Positions 16,929-24,969 of a stretch of 64,000 nucleotides of DNA are shown here, one piece after another (the stretch's first letter is position 1; each line of letters begins with the position of its first letter). Location: assembly GCF_900142825.1 (NCBI RefSeq), contig NZ_FRCH01000001.1:1798001-1862000 (forward strand). The letters are read 5' to 3'. A model generated the notes under the pieces. That model was given only the letters and a program-made list of their open reading frames with translations, was not told the origin of the DNA and did not search any database. The DNA is from Rhodanobacter sp. OK091. Its GTDB lineage: Bacteria; Pseudomonadota; Gammaproteobacteria; Xanthomonadales; Rhodanobacteraceae. A program made the translations under genes and the position numbers.

Positions 16929-17810
16929 GTGGACACCCAGTTCCTGCATACCTTCATCACCATCGTCGACCAGGGTTCGATGGCGGCCGCGGCGCGCGTG
17001 CTGAACATCACGCCGGCCGCGGTGGCGCAGCAGATCAGGACGCTGGAGCGGGAGATCGGCGCCACCTTGATCGCCCGCGTCGGCCGTACGGTCAGCGTTA
17101 CCGAGGAAGGCTCGCGCATCCTGCAGCGCTCGCGCGACCTGCTGCGCAACGTCGCCGACCTGCGCAGCGTAGCCAACGAAAGCGGCGTCTCCGGCGAGCT
17201 GCGCCTGGGTGCGTGCCCGACCGCGCTGGCCGGCATGCTTCCCGACGTGCTGGCGCGCATGGTCGACACGTTTCCGGAGATCAACGTCTTCATCAAGCCG
17301 GGCTATTCGGCGGACCTCTATCGCGCGGTGGAGGCCGGCGATCTCGATGCGGCAGTGGTGCTGCAGGCGCCGTTTCCGCTGCCCAAGACCTGCGAATGGC
17401 TGCTGCTGCGCGAGGAACCGCTGATCGTGCTGGCGCCGAAGAGCATGGCCAACGAGGATCCGCACGTGCTGCTCGCGACGCAGCCGCTGATCCGCTACGA
17501 CCGCAACCAGTGGGGCGGCCGCCAGGCCGACGAGTACCTGCGCGCCAGAGGCATCGTTCCACGCGAGCGCTTCGAACTGAACGCGCTCAATGCGATCGCC
17601 GTGATGGTCGATCGCGGACTCGGCGTCTCGCTGGTGCCCGACTGGGCACGCCCCTGGCCGGAGGGCTTGCAGCTGGCACGCATACCGCTGCCGAACCCCA
17701 CGGTACCGCGCCGCATCGGCATCGTCTGGTCGCGTTCGAGCGTGCGCGTGCGCCTGGTCACCGTACTGCTGCAGGAAAGCCGCAAGGCGATGCTGGACCG
17801 CCAACGCTGA
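16929..17810 (+). CDS. LysR-family transcriptional regulator
   Basis: The 293-aa protein starts at a GTG. The N-terminal helix-turn-helix (FLHTFITIVDQGSMAAAARVLNITPAAVAQQIRTLEREIG, about residues 5-43) is typical. The C-terminal substrate-binding domain runs from VSGELRLGACPTALAGMLP onward. It lies between the symporter gene and the TonB receptor on the same strand, with 164 nt before and 314 nt after. It is a candidate regulator of either neighbour. The effector cannot be inferred. Confidence 0.87.
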   Translation: MDTQFLHTFITIVDQGSMAAAARVLNITPAAVAQQIRTLEREIGATLIARVGRTVSVTEEGSRILQRSRDLLRNVADLRSVANESGVSGELRLGACPTALAGMLPDVLARMVDTFPEINVFIKPGYSADLYRAVEAGDLDAAVVLQAPFPLPKTCEWLLLREEPLIVLAPKSMANEDPHVLLATQPLIRYDRNQWGGRQADEYLRARGIVPRERFELNALNAIAVMVDRGLGVSLVPDWARPWPEGLQLARIPLPNPTVPRRIGIVWSRSSVRVRLVTVLLQESRKAMLDRQR

Positions 17811-18124
17811 GTCCGCGTACCGCCTGCCCGCTGCACGACTGACAAGACGGTACCCGCGTGCACGTCGATGCTGCGATGCGGCAACTTTTGCCTGCTTCGT
17901 AAGCAACAAAAACTAGTCTCTGAACATAGTCCGCGACGGTTCTACCCGCGCAGCGAAGCGCATAGGCTCGCTCGAAAAGGGGACCAGGACTTTCACGACT
18001 CCGGGGGAGCGGCGTCATGCGTGGATGAGACCGACTGCATCGTTCCTGATGCGTCACAGAGATATGCACCGGGTACGCCATCTCGGCCAGCCCGCCGCCA
18101 CCAAGCACAACAACGAGACACGAC
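17811..18124 (+). promoter_or_regulatory. Control region before the TonB receptor gene
   Basis: I see no gene in this 314-bp gap. The only AT-richer stretch is 17880-17930, with GCAAC/TTGC-type half-sites (GGCAACTTTTGCC and TAAGCAACAAAAA), and it is the likeliest promoter and regulator site for the 18.1 kb receptor. A GAGAC ribosome site precedes the ATG at 18125. No terminator for the LysR gene was recognised. Confidence 0.4.
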
Positions 18125-20383
18125 ATGATCAAGCCACTTTCTGCAGCGATCAGCAGCATCCTGCTCATCTACGCCATCGCAGGCAGCGCGCACGCGCAGG
18201 ACACCCCGCCCGCCAACGACACCAGCACCGCGCAAGACGCCAACTCGAAAGACGCCAAGAAGAAAGACAAGGCCGTCAACCTGGGCCAGGTCATCGTCAC
18301 CGGCACGCGCAGCCCGAAGGCGGTCGACGAGATTCCGGGTGCGATCACGGTGGTGTCCAAGGAAGAAATCCAGCACACCTTGCTGGTCACGGAAGACGCG
18401 ACGGCGGTGTTGGCGCGGACGGTGCCCGGCTATGCCGAATCCTCGCAGGCGATGAGCAATACCGGCGAGACGTTGCGTGGGCGCATCCCGTTGCGCCTGT
18501 TCGATGGCATTCCGCAGGGTTCGCCGCTGCGCGAGGGTACCCGCAACGGCACCTTCACCGACATGGGCATCATCGGCCGCGTCGAGGTGATCAACGGCCC
18601 GTCCGCCTCCGAAGGTATCGGCGCCGCCGGCGGCATCATCAACTACATTTCCAAAGTACCCACCAAGGAAGGCAACGAAACCACCTTCACCACGCGCTAC
18701 CAGACCCAGAACCATTCCGACAGCGAGGGTTGGAAGACGGGCCTCACCTTCGCGCACAAACAGGATGCATACGATCTGCTGCTCGCCGCGTCGTACATCG
18801 ACCGCGGCATTTCCTACGACGGCAACGGACGCCGCATCGGCATGAACACCAGCGGCTCGCTGGCCGACTCCACCTCGAAGAACCTGTTCCTCAAGGGCGG
18901 CGTCAACTTCGGCGAGGGCGACACGCAGCGCCTGCAGGCGACCTACAGCCGCTTCAAGATCGAGGGCAAGGGCAACTACATCCAGGTATTGGGCTGCCGC
19001 GGCCCGGACGACAACCCGCCGTGCGCCGTGCCGCGCACCAACACCTCCGAAAAAGGCCACATCTTCGGCTCCAAGGATGCGTTCAACGACTTCAAGCAAT
19101 ACAGCGTGGAGTACAGCCACAGCAACTTCTTCGGCGGCTCGCTGGACATCAACGCCTACAAGGCCGACCAGGCGATGCGCTACCTGCCCGAGCTCGACCC
19201 TGCGAAGCAGGACCCGCTGTTCGCACCGCTGGGCACGCTGTACGAGCAGTCGGAAATCGACTCGCACAAGAAAGGCCTACGTACCTCCTGGACGCGTTCG
19301 GACCTGTTCAACGTGGAAGGGCTGGAACTGCATACCGGTATCGACTTCGGCAAGGACCAGGCGCAGCAGCGGCTCGCGCTGACCAACCGCCTGTGGGTGC
19401 CGCCGATGAACTACAAGAGCACCGCACCCTACGCCCAGCTGTCCTGGGACATCGGACCGGTCACCCTCAGCGGCGGCTACCGGCGCGAGGATGACAAGCT
19501 CACCGTCAACAGCTACACCTCGACCTATTACAACAACCGCGTGTTCGTGCAGGGCGGCGGCGTGAAGTACACCCAGAACCTGAAGAACCTCGGCGCGATC
19601 TGGCGCATCGGCGACGAATGGTCGGTCTATGCTGCCTACAGCGAAGGTTTCACGCTGCCCAACATCGGCATTCCGCTGCGCAACATCAATGTGCCGGGAC
19701 AGTCCGTCAGCCGCATCAAGGACCTTGCCGCGATCATCTACAAGAACGATGAAGTCGGCTTCAACTGGCGTGGCGAGCATGGGTCATTCGGCGCCACCCA
19801 TTACATCTCCAAGTCGCCGTTCGGCGCCTCGCTGGCGATCGATCCGAAGACCAACGACTTCATCCTGTCGCGCGCGCCGGTGCGTATCGAGGGCACGGAA
19901 GCCACCGCCGAATGGCGCTTCGACGAGCAGTGGAAGGTCACCGGGCTGTACTCGCACATCACCGGCAAGACCTCGTTCTGGTCCGCCGACTCGGCCGGAA
20001 GGTATCCGGCGGGTGGCCTCAACAAGCCGCTGGGCGTTCTCGACATCAACCCGGACAAGTTCGCCGCCGCGGTCACCTGGAAATTCCTGCCGAATGCGGA
20101 TGCCACGCTGGGCTTCACCTCGCTGTTCGGCCGTCACGTCTCCGGCAGCGACAGGCGTGCCTACGACAGCAAGACCTACAGCTACAGCGAACAGACCCAC
20201 GGCTACACGCTCTTCGATCTGGGTGTGAACTACGACATGGCGCGCTACGGCAAATTGTCGCTCGGTGTCGAAAACCTGTTCGACAAGCAATACATCCTGA
20301 GCTGGTCGCAGCTTGCCGGCTATCAGAACTACTGGGCCGGTCGCGGCCGCATGATCTCGCTGACGTATACGATCACGTTCTGA
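18125..20383 (+). CDS. TonB-dependent outer-membrane receptor
   Basis: This 752-aa outer-membrane importer has a signal peptide (MIKPLSAAISSILLIYAIAG to AHAQ), a lysine/aspartate-rich linker and a TonB-box region (LGQVIVTGTRSPK). The plug includes VEVINGPSASEGIGAAGGIINYISK, and the barrel ends in MISLTYTITF. The plug start and length resemble siderophore-type receptors more than the long carbohydrate type at 0.3-3.0 kb. It heads a run that continues with a serine hydrolase, a sugar kinase and glycosidase-like genes, so it may still import a glycoconjugate. A strong hairpin follows its stop codon. Ligand not assignable. Confidence 0.9.
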   Translation: MIKPLSAAISSILLIYAIAGSAHAQDTPPANDTSTAQDANSKDAKKKDKAVNLGQVIVTGTRSPKAVDEIPGAITVVSKEEIQHTLLVTEDATAVLARTVPGYAESSQAMSNTGETLRGRIPLRLFDGIPQGSPLREGTRNGTFTDMGIIGRVEVINGPSASEGIGAAGGIINYISKVPTKEGNETTFTTRYQTQNHSDSEGWKTGLTFAHKQDAYDLLLAASYIDRGISYDGNGRRIGMNTSGSLADSTSKNLFLKGGVNFGEGDTQRLQATYSRFKIEGKGNYIQVLGCRGPDDNPPCAVPRTNTSEKGHIFGSKDAFNDFKQYSVEYSHSNFFGGSLDINAYKADQAMRYLPELDPAKQDPLFAPLGTLYEQSEIDSHKKGLRTSWTRSDLFNVEGLELHTGIDFGKDQAQQRLALTNRLWVPPMNYKSTAPYAQLSWDIGPVTLSGGYRREDDKLTVNSYTSTYYNNRVFVQGGGVKYTQNLKNLGAIWRIGDEWSVYAAYSEGFTLPNIGIPLRNINVPGQSVSRIKDLAAIIYKNDEVGFNWRGEHGSFGATHYISKSPFGASLAIDPKTNDFILSRAPVRIEGTEATAEWRFDEQWKVTGLYSHITGKTSFWSADSAGRYPAGGLNKPLGVLDINPDKFAAAVTWKFLPNADATLGFTSLFGRHVSGSDRRAYDSKTYSYSEQTHGYTLFDLGVNYDMARYGKLSLGVENLFDKQYILSWSQLAGYQNYWAGRGRMISLTYTITF

Positions 20384-20401
20384 TCCCGACGTGACGCATA
20401 C

Positions 20402-20439
20402 CGGTCGCGACGCCTCGCCTCCCCATGGCGTCGCGACCG
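20402..20439 (+). other. 13-bp perfect hairpin between receptor and hydrolase genes
   Basis: CGGTCGCGACGCC (20402-20414) and its exact complement (20427-20439) flank a 12-nt loop, 18 nt after the receptor stop. There is no U-run, so it is not a classic terminator. It could protect the receptor mRNA 3' end or partly attenuate downstream expression. The ribosome site of the next gene (GGCGAGGA, 20441-20448) abuts its base. Confidence 0.6.
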
Positions 20440-20454
20440 CGGCGAGGACTACCG

Positions 20455-21771
20455 ATGATCGATATTCGCGGCAGCAAGGTTCACGGCAACATGGTTAGCT
20501 TCAAGATGCTGGCGACGGTGCTGCTGTGGATAGCGTTGCCATGGGCGGCAGTGGCGACATCGCCGCTGCCGGCGAGCAGCCCCGAATCGCAAGGCGTGTC
20601 GCCGGCACGCCTGCAGCGCTTGCATGACTACATGCGCCAGGCCACCGATGCGAAAGGCTATCTCGGCGGTGTTTCGCTGGTGCTGCGCAACGGCAGGCTG
20701 GTGGACTGGCAGGCGTATGGATATCGCGATCTCGGGCGCAGCGACCCGATGCGCAAGGACGCGATCTTCCGCATCTACTCGATGACCAAGACGGTGACGT
20801 CGGTCGCGGTGATGATGCTGGTGGAAGAAGGCAGGATCACGCTGGAGGATCCGGTATCGCGCTACCTGCCCGGCTTCGACCATCCGCAGGTGCTGGTGGG
20901 CGGCACCGCCGACGCGCCGAAACTGCGACCGGCGGACAAGCCGGTGACCTTGCATGCGCTGCTCACGCATACCGCCGGTTATCCGGCCGGCCTCAACGGC
21001 GACCTGCAGGCCGTCAAGCTGATGGAACGCATCGACCCGCACGGCGCCACCGACCTGCGCGACTTCGCCGAACGCATGAGCCACGTACCGCTGGCCGCCG
21101 ACCCCGGCACGCGTTTCGGTTACGACGGTGCATCGCTGGAACTGATGGCGCGCGTGGTCGAAGTGGTTTCGGGGCAAACGTTCGACCGCTTCCTGCAGCA
21201 GCGCATCTTCGACCCGCTGCGGATGCGCGACACCGGCTTCAGCGTACCGCCGGCGCAGCGCTCGCGCGTGGTGGACATCACCACGATGGACAAGGACGGC
21301 AGACTGGCGATCGCGGACGGTCCCAGTGCGGCGCATCCGGGCCAGCCGCTCAACGCGTATACCAGCGGCGCAGGCGGCCTGTATTCGACCGCGGGCGATT
21401 ACGCCCGCTTCGCGCAGATGCTGCTCGACGGCGGCACGCTGGACGGGCACCGACTACTGGGCCGCAAGACGGTGGAACTGATGATGCGCAACCACCTCGG
21501 CATGCTCGATCCACCGGTCACGCAATTCAGCGATGCCGAAGGGTTCGGCATTGGCGGCTACGTGGTGATCGATGCGGCAGGGCGCGGCCAGCTCGGTTCA
21601 CTGGGACAGTTCGGCTGGACCGGCGCCGCATCGACCTACTACACCATCGATCCGCACGAGCATCTAGTGGCGATCCTGATGCTGCAGCACCTGCCGCGCG
21701 ACGATGGCGGCAAAGACTTGCCGCGGATCAGCCGCAACTTCTACGACCTCGTCTACCAGGCTTTGCAATGA
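20455..21771 (+). CDS. Secreted serine hydrolase, beta-lactamase/esterase family
   Basis: The 438-aa protein has a signal-like N-terminus (FKMLATVLLWIALPWAAVATS) and a class-C beta-lactamase-type fold. The nucleophile motif is S109-M-T-K112 (YSMTK), with DPVSRYLPGF and LLTHTAGYPAG downstream. The second motif, usually Y-x-N, reads YDG here (FGYDGASLEL), as in some esterases of the family. The third region is GWTGAAST. It is more likely a periplasmic esterase or transesterase than an antibiotic resistance enzyme. I choose the ATG at 20455 because GAGGA precedes it; the ATG at 20425 lies in the hairpin. Its stop overlaps the kinase start (ATGA). Confidence 0.85.
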   Translation: MIDIRGSKVHGNMVSFKMLATVLLWIALPWAAVATSPLPASSPESQGVSPARLQRLHDYMRQATDAKGYLGGVSLVLRNGRLVDWQAYGYRDLGRSDPMRKDAIFRIYSMTKTVTSVAVMMLVEEGRITLEDPVSRYLPGFDHPQVLVGGTADAPKLRPADKPVTLHALLTHTAGYPAGLNGDLQAVKLMERIDPHGATDLRDFAERMSHVPLAADPGTRFGYDGASLELMARVVEVVSGQTFDRFLQQRIFDPLRMRDTGFSVPPAQRSRVVDITTMDKDGRLAIADGPSAAHPGQPLNAYTSGAGGLYSTAGDYARFAQMLLDGGTLDGHRLLGRKTVELMMRNHLGMLDPPVTQFSDAEGFGIGGYVVIDAAGRGQLGSLGQFGWTGAASTYYTIDPHEHLVAILMLQHLPRDDGGKDLPRISRNFYDLVYQALQ

Positions 21772-22715
21772 CGATACTGCGGCGCGGCAGCGTTCTGGTG
21801 GCGGGATCGGCCAACCTGGACTTCGTGGTGCGTGCGGCACATGTGCCCGCCCCGGGTGAGACCGTGCTCGGACGTGCGTTCGACACCTTCCCCGGCGGCA
21901 AAGGCGCCAACCAGGCGGTGGCCTGCGCCCGTGCAGGCGGCGCCTCCACGCGACTGCTGCTGGCGCTCGGTGACGATGCCAACGCCTTGCCGCTGGAGGC
22001 ATCCTTGCGCGATGCCGGCGTCGATCTGGACATCGTGCTGGTGCACGACGAGCCGACCGGCGTCGCCTTCGTCTGCCTGTCCGACACCGGCGAGAACGCC
22101 ATCACCGTTGCGCCGGGTGCCAATAGCCGGCTGCGCCCGGATCACCTGCCGTCGCTGGCCGGCATCACGCATCTGCTGCTGCAACTGGAAACGCCGCTAG
22201 CTAGCGTCGAGGCGTGGGCGCGCACCGCGCGAGACGCCGGAGCCGCCGTCGTGCTGAATGCCGCACCGGCACGGACACTGCCCCCGAATCTGCTGGCGGC
22301 TGTCGACATCCTCATCGTCAATGAAGGCGAACTGGCTGCGTTGACCGGCGTGCAAGGCGATATCGGCCGGGCCATGGCCGCGTTGGAGGTCGCCTGCGTG
22401 GTGGTGACGCTGGGTGCACGCGGATGCTGCGCACGCATCGGGACGCAACAGCTGCTGCAGCCGGCATTCGCGATCCAGGCGCTGGACACGACCGGCGCTG
22501 GCGATACCTTCTGCGGCGCACTGGTTGCCGCGCTCAGCCGCGGCATGCCCTTTGCGACGGCACTGCGACGCGCCTGTGCGGCCTCGGCGCTGGCCTGCAC
22601 GCGGCTGGGCGCCCAAGCTGGCGTACCCTCATACGACGAGGTCGAACGCCTGCTTGCGGCCGAGCGCGAGCCCGGCGCCATCGACGACCTCGCCGCGTAT
22701 TGCCGCCTCGCCTGA
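21768..22715 (+). CDS. Ribokinase-family carbohydrate kinase
   Basis: The 315-aa cytoplasmic PfkB-family kinase has the family's two signatures. GGKGANQAVACARAGG (about residues 43-58) contacts substrate, and LDTTGAGDTFCGALVAALSRG (about 242-262) holds the catalytic Asp and anion hole. An ATGA overlap couples it to the serine hydrolase. The closest family type by motif is ribokinase, but in a locus with a GH127 enzyme the substrate might be another pentose. Nothing in the sequence settles this. It is followed after 46 nt by the TIM-barrel/FGE fusion gene. Confidence 0.85.
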   Translation: MTILRRGSVLVAGSANLDFVVRAAHVPAPGETVLGRAFDTFPGGKGANQAVACARAGGASTRLLLALGDDANALPLEASLRDAGVDLDIVLVHDEPTGVAFVCLSDTGENAITVAPGANSRLRPDHLPSLAGITHLLLQLETPLASVEAWARTARDAGAAVVLNAAPARTLPPNLLAAVDILIVNEGELAALTGVQGDIGRAMAALEVACVVVTLGARGCCARIGTQQLLQPAFAIQALDTTGAGDTFCGALVAALSRGMPFATALRRACAASALACTRLGAQAGVPSYDEVERLLAAEREPGAIDDLAAYCRLA

Positions 22716-22761
22716 TTCCCCGCTTCCATACGAGTCTTCCATCCGAGTCCCACGCCACGCC

Positions 22762-24969
22762 ATGAAAACTCCACCTGATCACCGCGCCGATCTCCGCGCC
22801 GACCCCCCAGGCGACGATGCGAACGGCGACGCCACGCCACGCGTGAAAACCGAATACAAGTTTTCCCACGTCACCACCGGCCGCTATCTGCCTGTGCCCG
22901 GCAAGGCGCCGGGCTGGCCGTTCGCCGAGATCGGCCACTGGAAGATGGATGTCGACGGCAGCGCGGACGACTGGATCGCCGAGCTGACCGACTGGCGGCG
23001 CGAGCACCTCACCCGTATCGGCTACGACGACGCCAACTACCGCCGACCGGCATTGCAGTGGGCGCAGCGCAACTTCGTGCACGCGCAGATGATGGTCGAG
23101 GACCGCTACTTCCACGACCCGCTTACCGGCCGCTACACCGTCGACCGTTACCTCGACGATCTCGAGGCGCGCTTCGGCGGCATCGACAGCGTGCTGATCT
23201 GGTTCGTCTATCCCAACATCGGCATCGACGACCGCAACAAGACCGACCTGGCGCACGACCTGCCCGGCGGCCTCGATGGCCTGCGCGGCGCGGTCGCGGA
23301 TTTCCACCGTCGCGGCGTGCGCGTGTTCCTGCCCACGATGCCGTGGGACAACGGCACGCGCGAGCCGGAGCAGAACGACTGGCAGGCGATGGCGCAACTG
23401 GTCAAGGCGGCCGGTGCCGACGGCATCAACGGCGACACTTATAACGGCGTACCGCGCGCGTTCTTCGACGCTTGCGACGCGCTAGCCTGCCCGGTGGTGG
23501 TACAGCCCGAATCCACCATCAGCGCCGAGGAACAGCTGATCTGGAATGTGCAGAGCTGGGGCAAGAAGGCGCCGAACGAGGTCATTCCGCCGGTGGCCAA
23601 GTTCAAGTGGCTGGAACCGCGCCACATGATCAACTACGAGAACCGCTGGGGCCGCGACCGCAACCACGACCTGCAATACATCTTCTTCAACGGCATCGGC
23701 TACAACGCCTGGGAAAACGTCTGGGGCATCTGGAACCAGTTCACGCCGCGCGATGCGGAAGCGTTGCGCCGCATCGCCATGATCGAGCGCCGGTTCGCGC
23801 CGCTGATGGTCAGCATGGACTGGCGGCCGTACGTGCGCACCTTGCAGGCCGGCGTGTTCGCCAGCCGCTTCCCGTCCGACGGCCTCGTGTTATGGACGCT
23901 GGTCAACCGCAACGAGTACAATGTGGCCGGCGAGCAGCTTGCCGTGCCGCATCGCGATGGCACGCGCTACTACGACGTGTGGCACGGCGTGGCATTGCAG
24001 CCGCGCGTGGCCGGCGATCTGGCCATCTTCGACTTCGCCATCGAGGCGCATGGCTTCGGCGCCCTGCTTGCGGTGAACGACGGCTCCCACGCCGATGGCC
24101 TGGACGACTTTCTCGCCCAGATGCAGGCGCTTGCCGCCGTGCCGCTGCAATCGTTGTCGAATCAGTGGCGCTCGCTGCCGCAGCAGCTTGTTTCTATCGA
24201 AAACACCCGGGCCGTGGCGGAAGCGCCGCCGGGGATGGTCACCATTCCCGCCGGCGAATTCGATTTCGTGGTCGGCGGTGTCGAGATCGAGGGACAGACC
24301 TGGGCCGGCGTGGACGTGCAGTATCCCTGGGAGGACAGCGCGCGCCGCGGCCATCGCCGGCGCATGGCGTTGCAAACCTTCCACATCGACCGCACGCCGG
24401 TGACCAATGCGCAGTACCGCGCCTTCCTCGACGCCAGCGGCTGGCGTCCGCACGACCCGCACCATTTCCTGCGCCACTGGCGAAACGGCGCGCCGCCGGC
24501 CGGCTGGGACAACAAGCCAGTGACCTGGGTGTCGATCGAGGACGCCCGCGCCTATGCACAGTGGGCCGGCAAACGGCTGCCGCGCGAATGGGAATGGCAG
24601 TACGCCGCGCAAGGCAGCGACGGCCGGCGCTACCCATGGGGTAACGACTGGAACGAGGCGATGGTGCCGGCGACGCATCGCGGACGCCGGTTGCGCGCAC
24701 CTGACGATGTCGATGCGCATACCGACGCCGCCAGTCCGTTCGGCGTGCTGGATCTGGTCGGCAATGTCTGGCAGTGGACCGACGAGTACGTCGACGAACA
24801 CACCCGCGCAGCGATCCTGCGCGGCGGCAGCAGCTATCAACCGCAGACCTCGCATTGGTATTTCCCGCAGGCGCATCGGCTCGACCAGCACGGCAAGTAC
24901 CTGTTGATGGCACCGTGCAAGGATCGCTCCGGCTGCGTCGGCTTCCGCTGCGTCGTGGATGCCGTCTGA
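22762..24969 (+). CDS. Glycosidase-like TIM-barrel fused to formylglycine-generating-enzyme-like domain
   Basis: The 735-aa protein has two parts and no signal peptide. Residues about 30-440 look like a glycoside-hydrolase-type barrel with C-terminal beta domain: VLIWFVYPNIG, GVRVFLPTMPWDN, and acidic residues D225 (INGDTYNG) and E250 (VVVQPEST) where catalytic acids could lie. Residues about 488-733 are an FGE-sulfatase (SUMF1) domain: GMVTIPAGEF, PVTNAQYRAF, VTWVSIEDARAYAQWAGKRL, LVGNVWQWTDE, ILRGGSSY, VGFRC. C719 and C725 are the only candidate redox cysteines, and their spacing differs from true FGEs. It overlaps the GH127 start as TGATG. The activity is unknown; sulfatase maturation is unlikely, since no sulfatase gene is seen. 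Confidence 0.72.
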   Translation: MKTPPDHRADLRADPPGDDANGDATPRVKTEYKFSHVTTGRYLPVPGKAPGWPFAEIGHWKMDVDGSADDWIAELTDWRREHLTRIGYDDANYRRPALQWAQRNFVHAQMMVEDRYFHDPLTGRYTVDRYLDDLEARFGGIDSVLIWFVYPNIGIDDRNKTDLAHDLPGGLDGLRGAVADFHRRGVRVFLPTMPWDNGTREPEQNDWQAMAQLVKAAGADGINGDTYNGVPRAFFDACDALACPVVVQPESTISAEEQLIWNVQSWGKKAPNEVIPPVAKFKWLEPRHMINYENRWGRDRNHDLQYIFFNGIGYNAWENVWGIWNQFTPRDAEALRRIAMIERRFAPLMVSMDWRPYVRTLQAGVFASRFPSDGLVLWTLVNRNEYNVAGEQLAVPHRDGTRYYDVWHGVALQPRVAGDLAIFDFAIEAHGFGALLAVNDGSHADGLDDFLAQMQALAAVPLQSLSNQWRSLPQQLVSIENTRAVAEAPPGMVTIPAGEFDFVVGGVEIEGQTWAGVDVQYPWEDSARRGHRRRMALQTFHIDRTPVTNAQYRAFLDASGWRPHDPHHFLRHWRNGAPPAGWDNKPVTWVSIEDARAYAQWAGKRLPREWEWQYAAQGSDGRRYPWGNDWNEAMVPATHRGRRLRAPDDVDAHTDAASPFGVLDLVGNVWQWTDEYVDEHTRAAILRGGSSYQPQTSHWYFPQAHRLDQHGKYLLMAPCKDRSGCVGFRCVVDAV

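Noticed and set aside
20455..21771. Call of the serine hydrolase as a resistance beta-lactamase
   Set aside because: The second motif is YDG instead of Y-x-N, and the gene is embedded in a catabolic run. An esterase role is more likely.
24225..24969. Annotation of the fusion gene as a sulfatase-activating enzyme
   Set aside because: No sulfatase with a C-x-P-x-R site is encoded nearby, and the candidate cysteines (C719, C725) do not have the spacing I expect in true FGEs.
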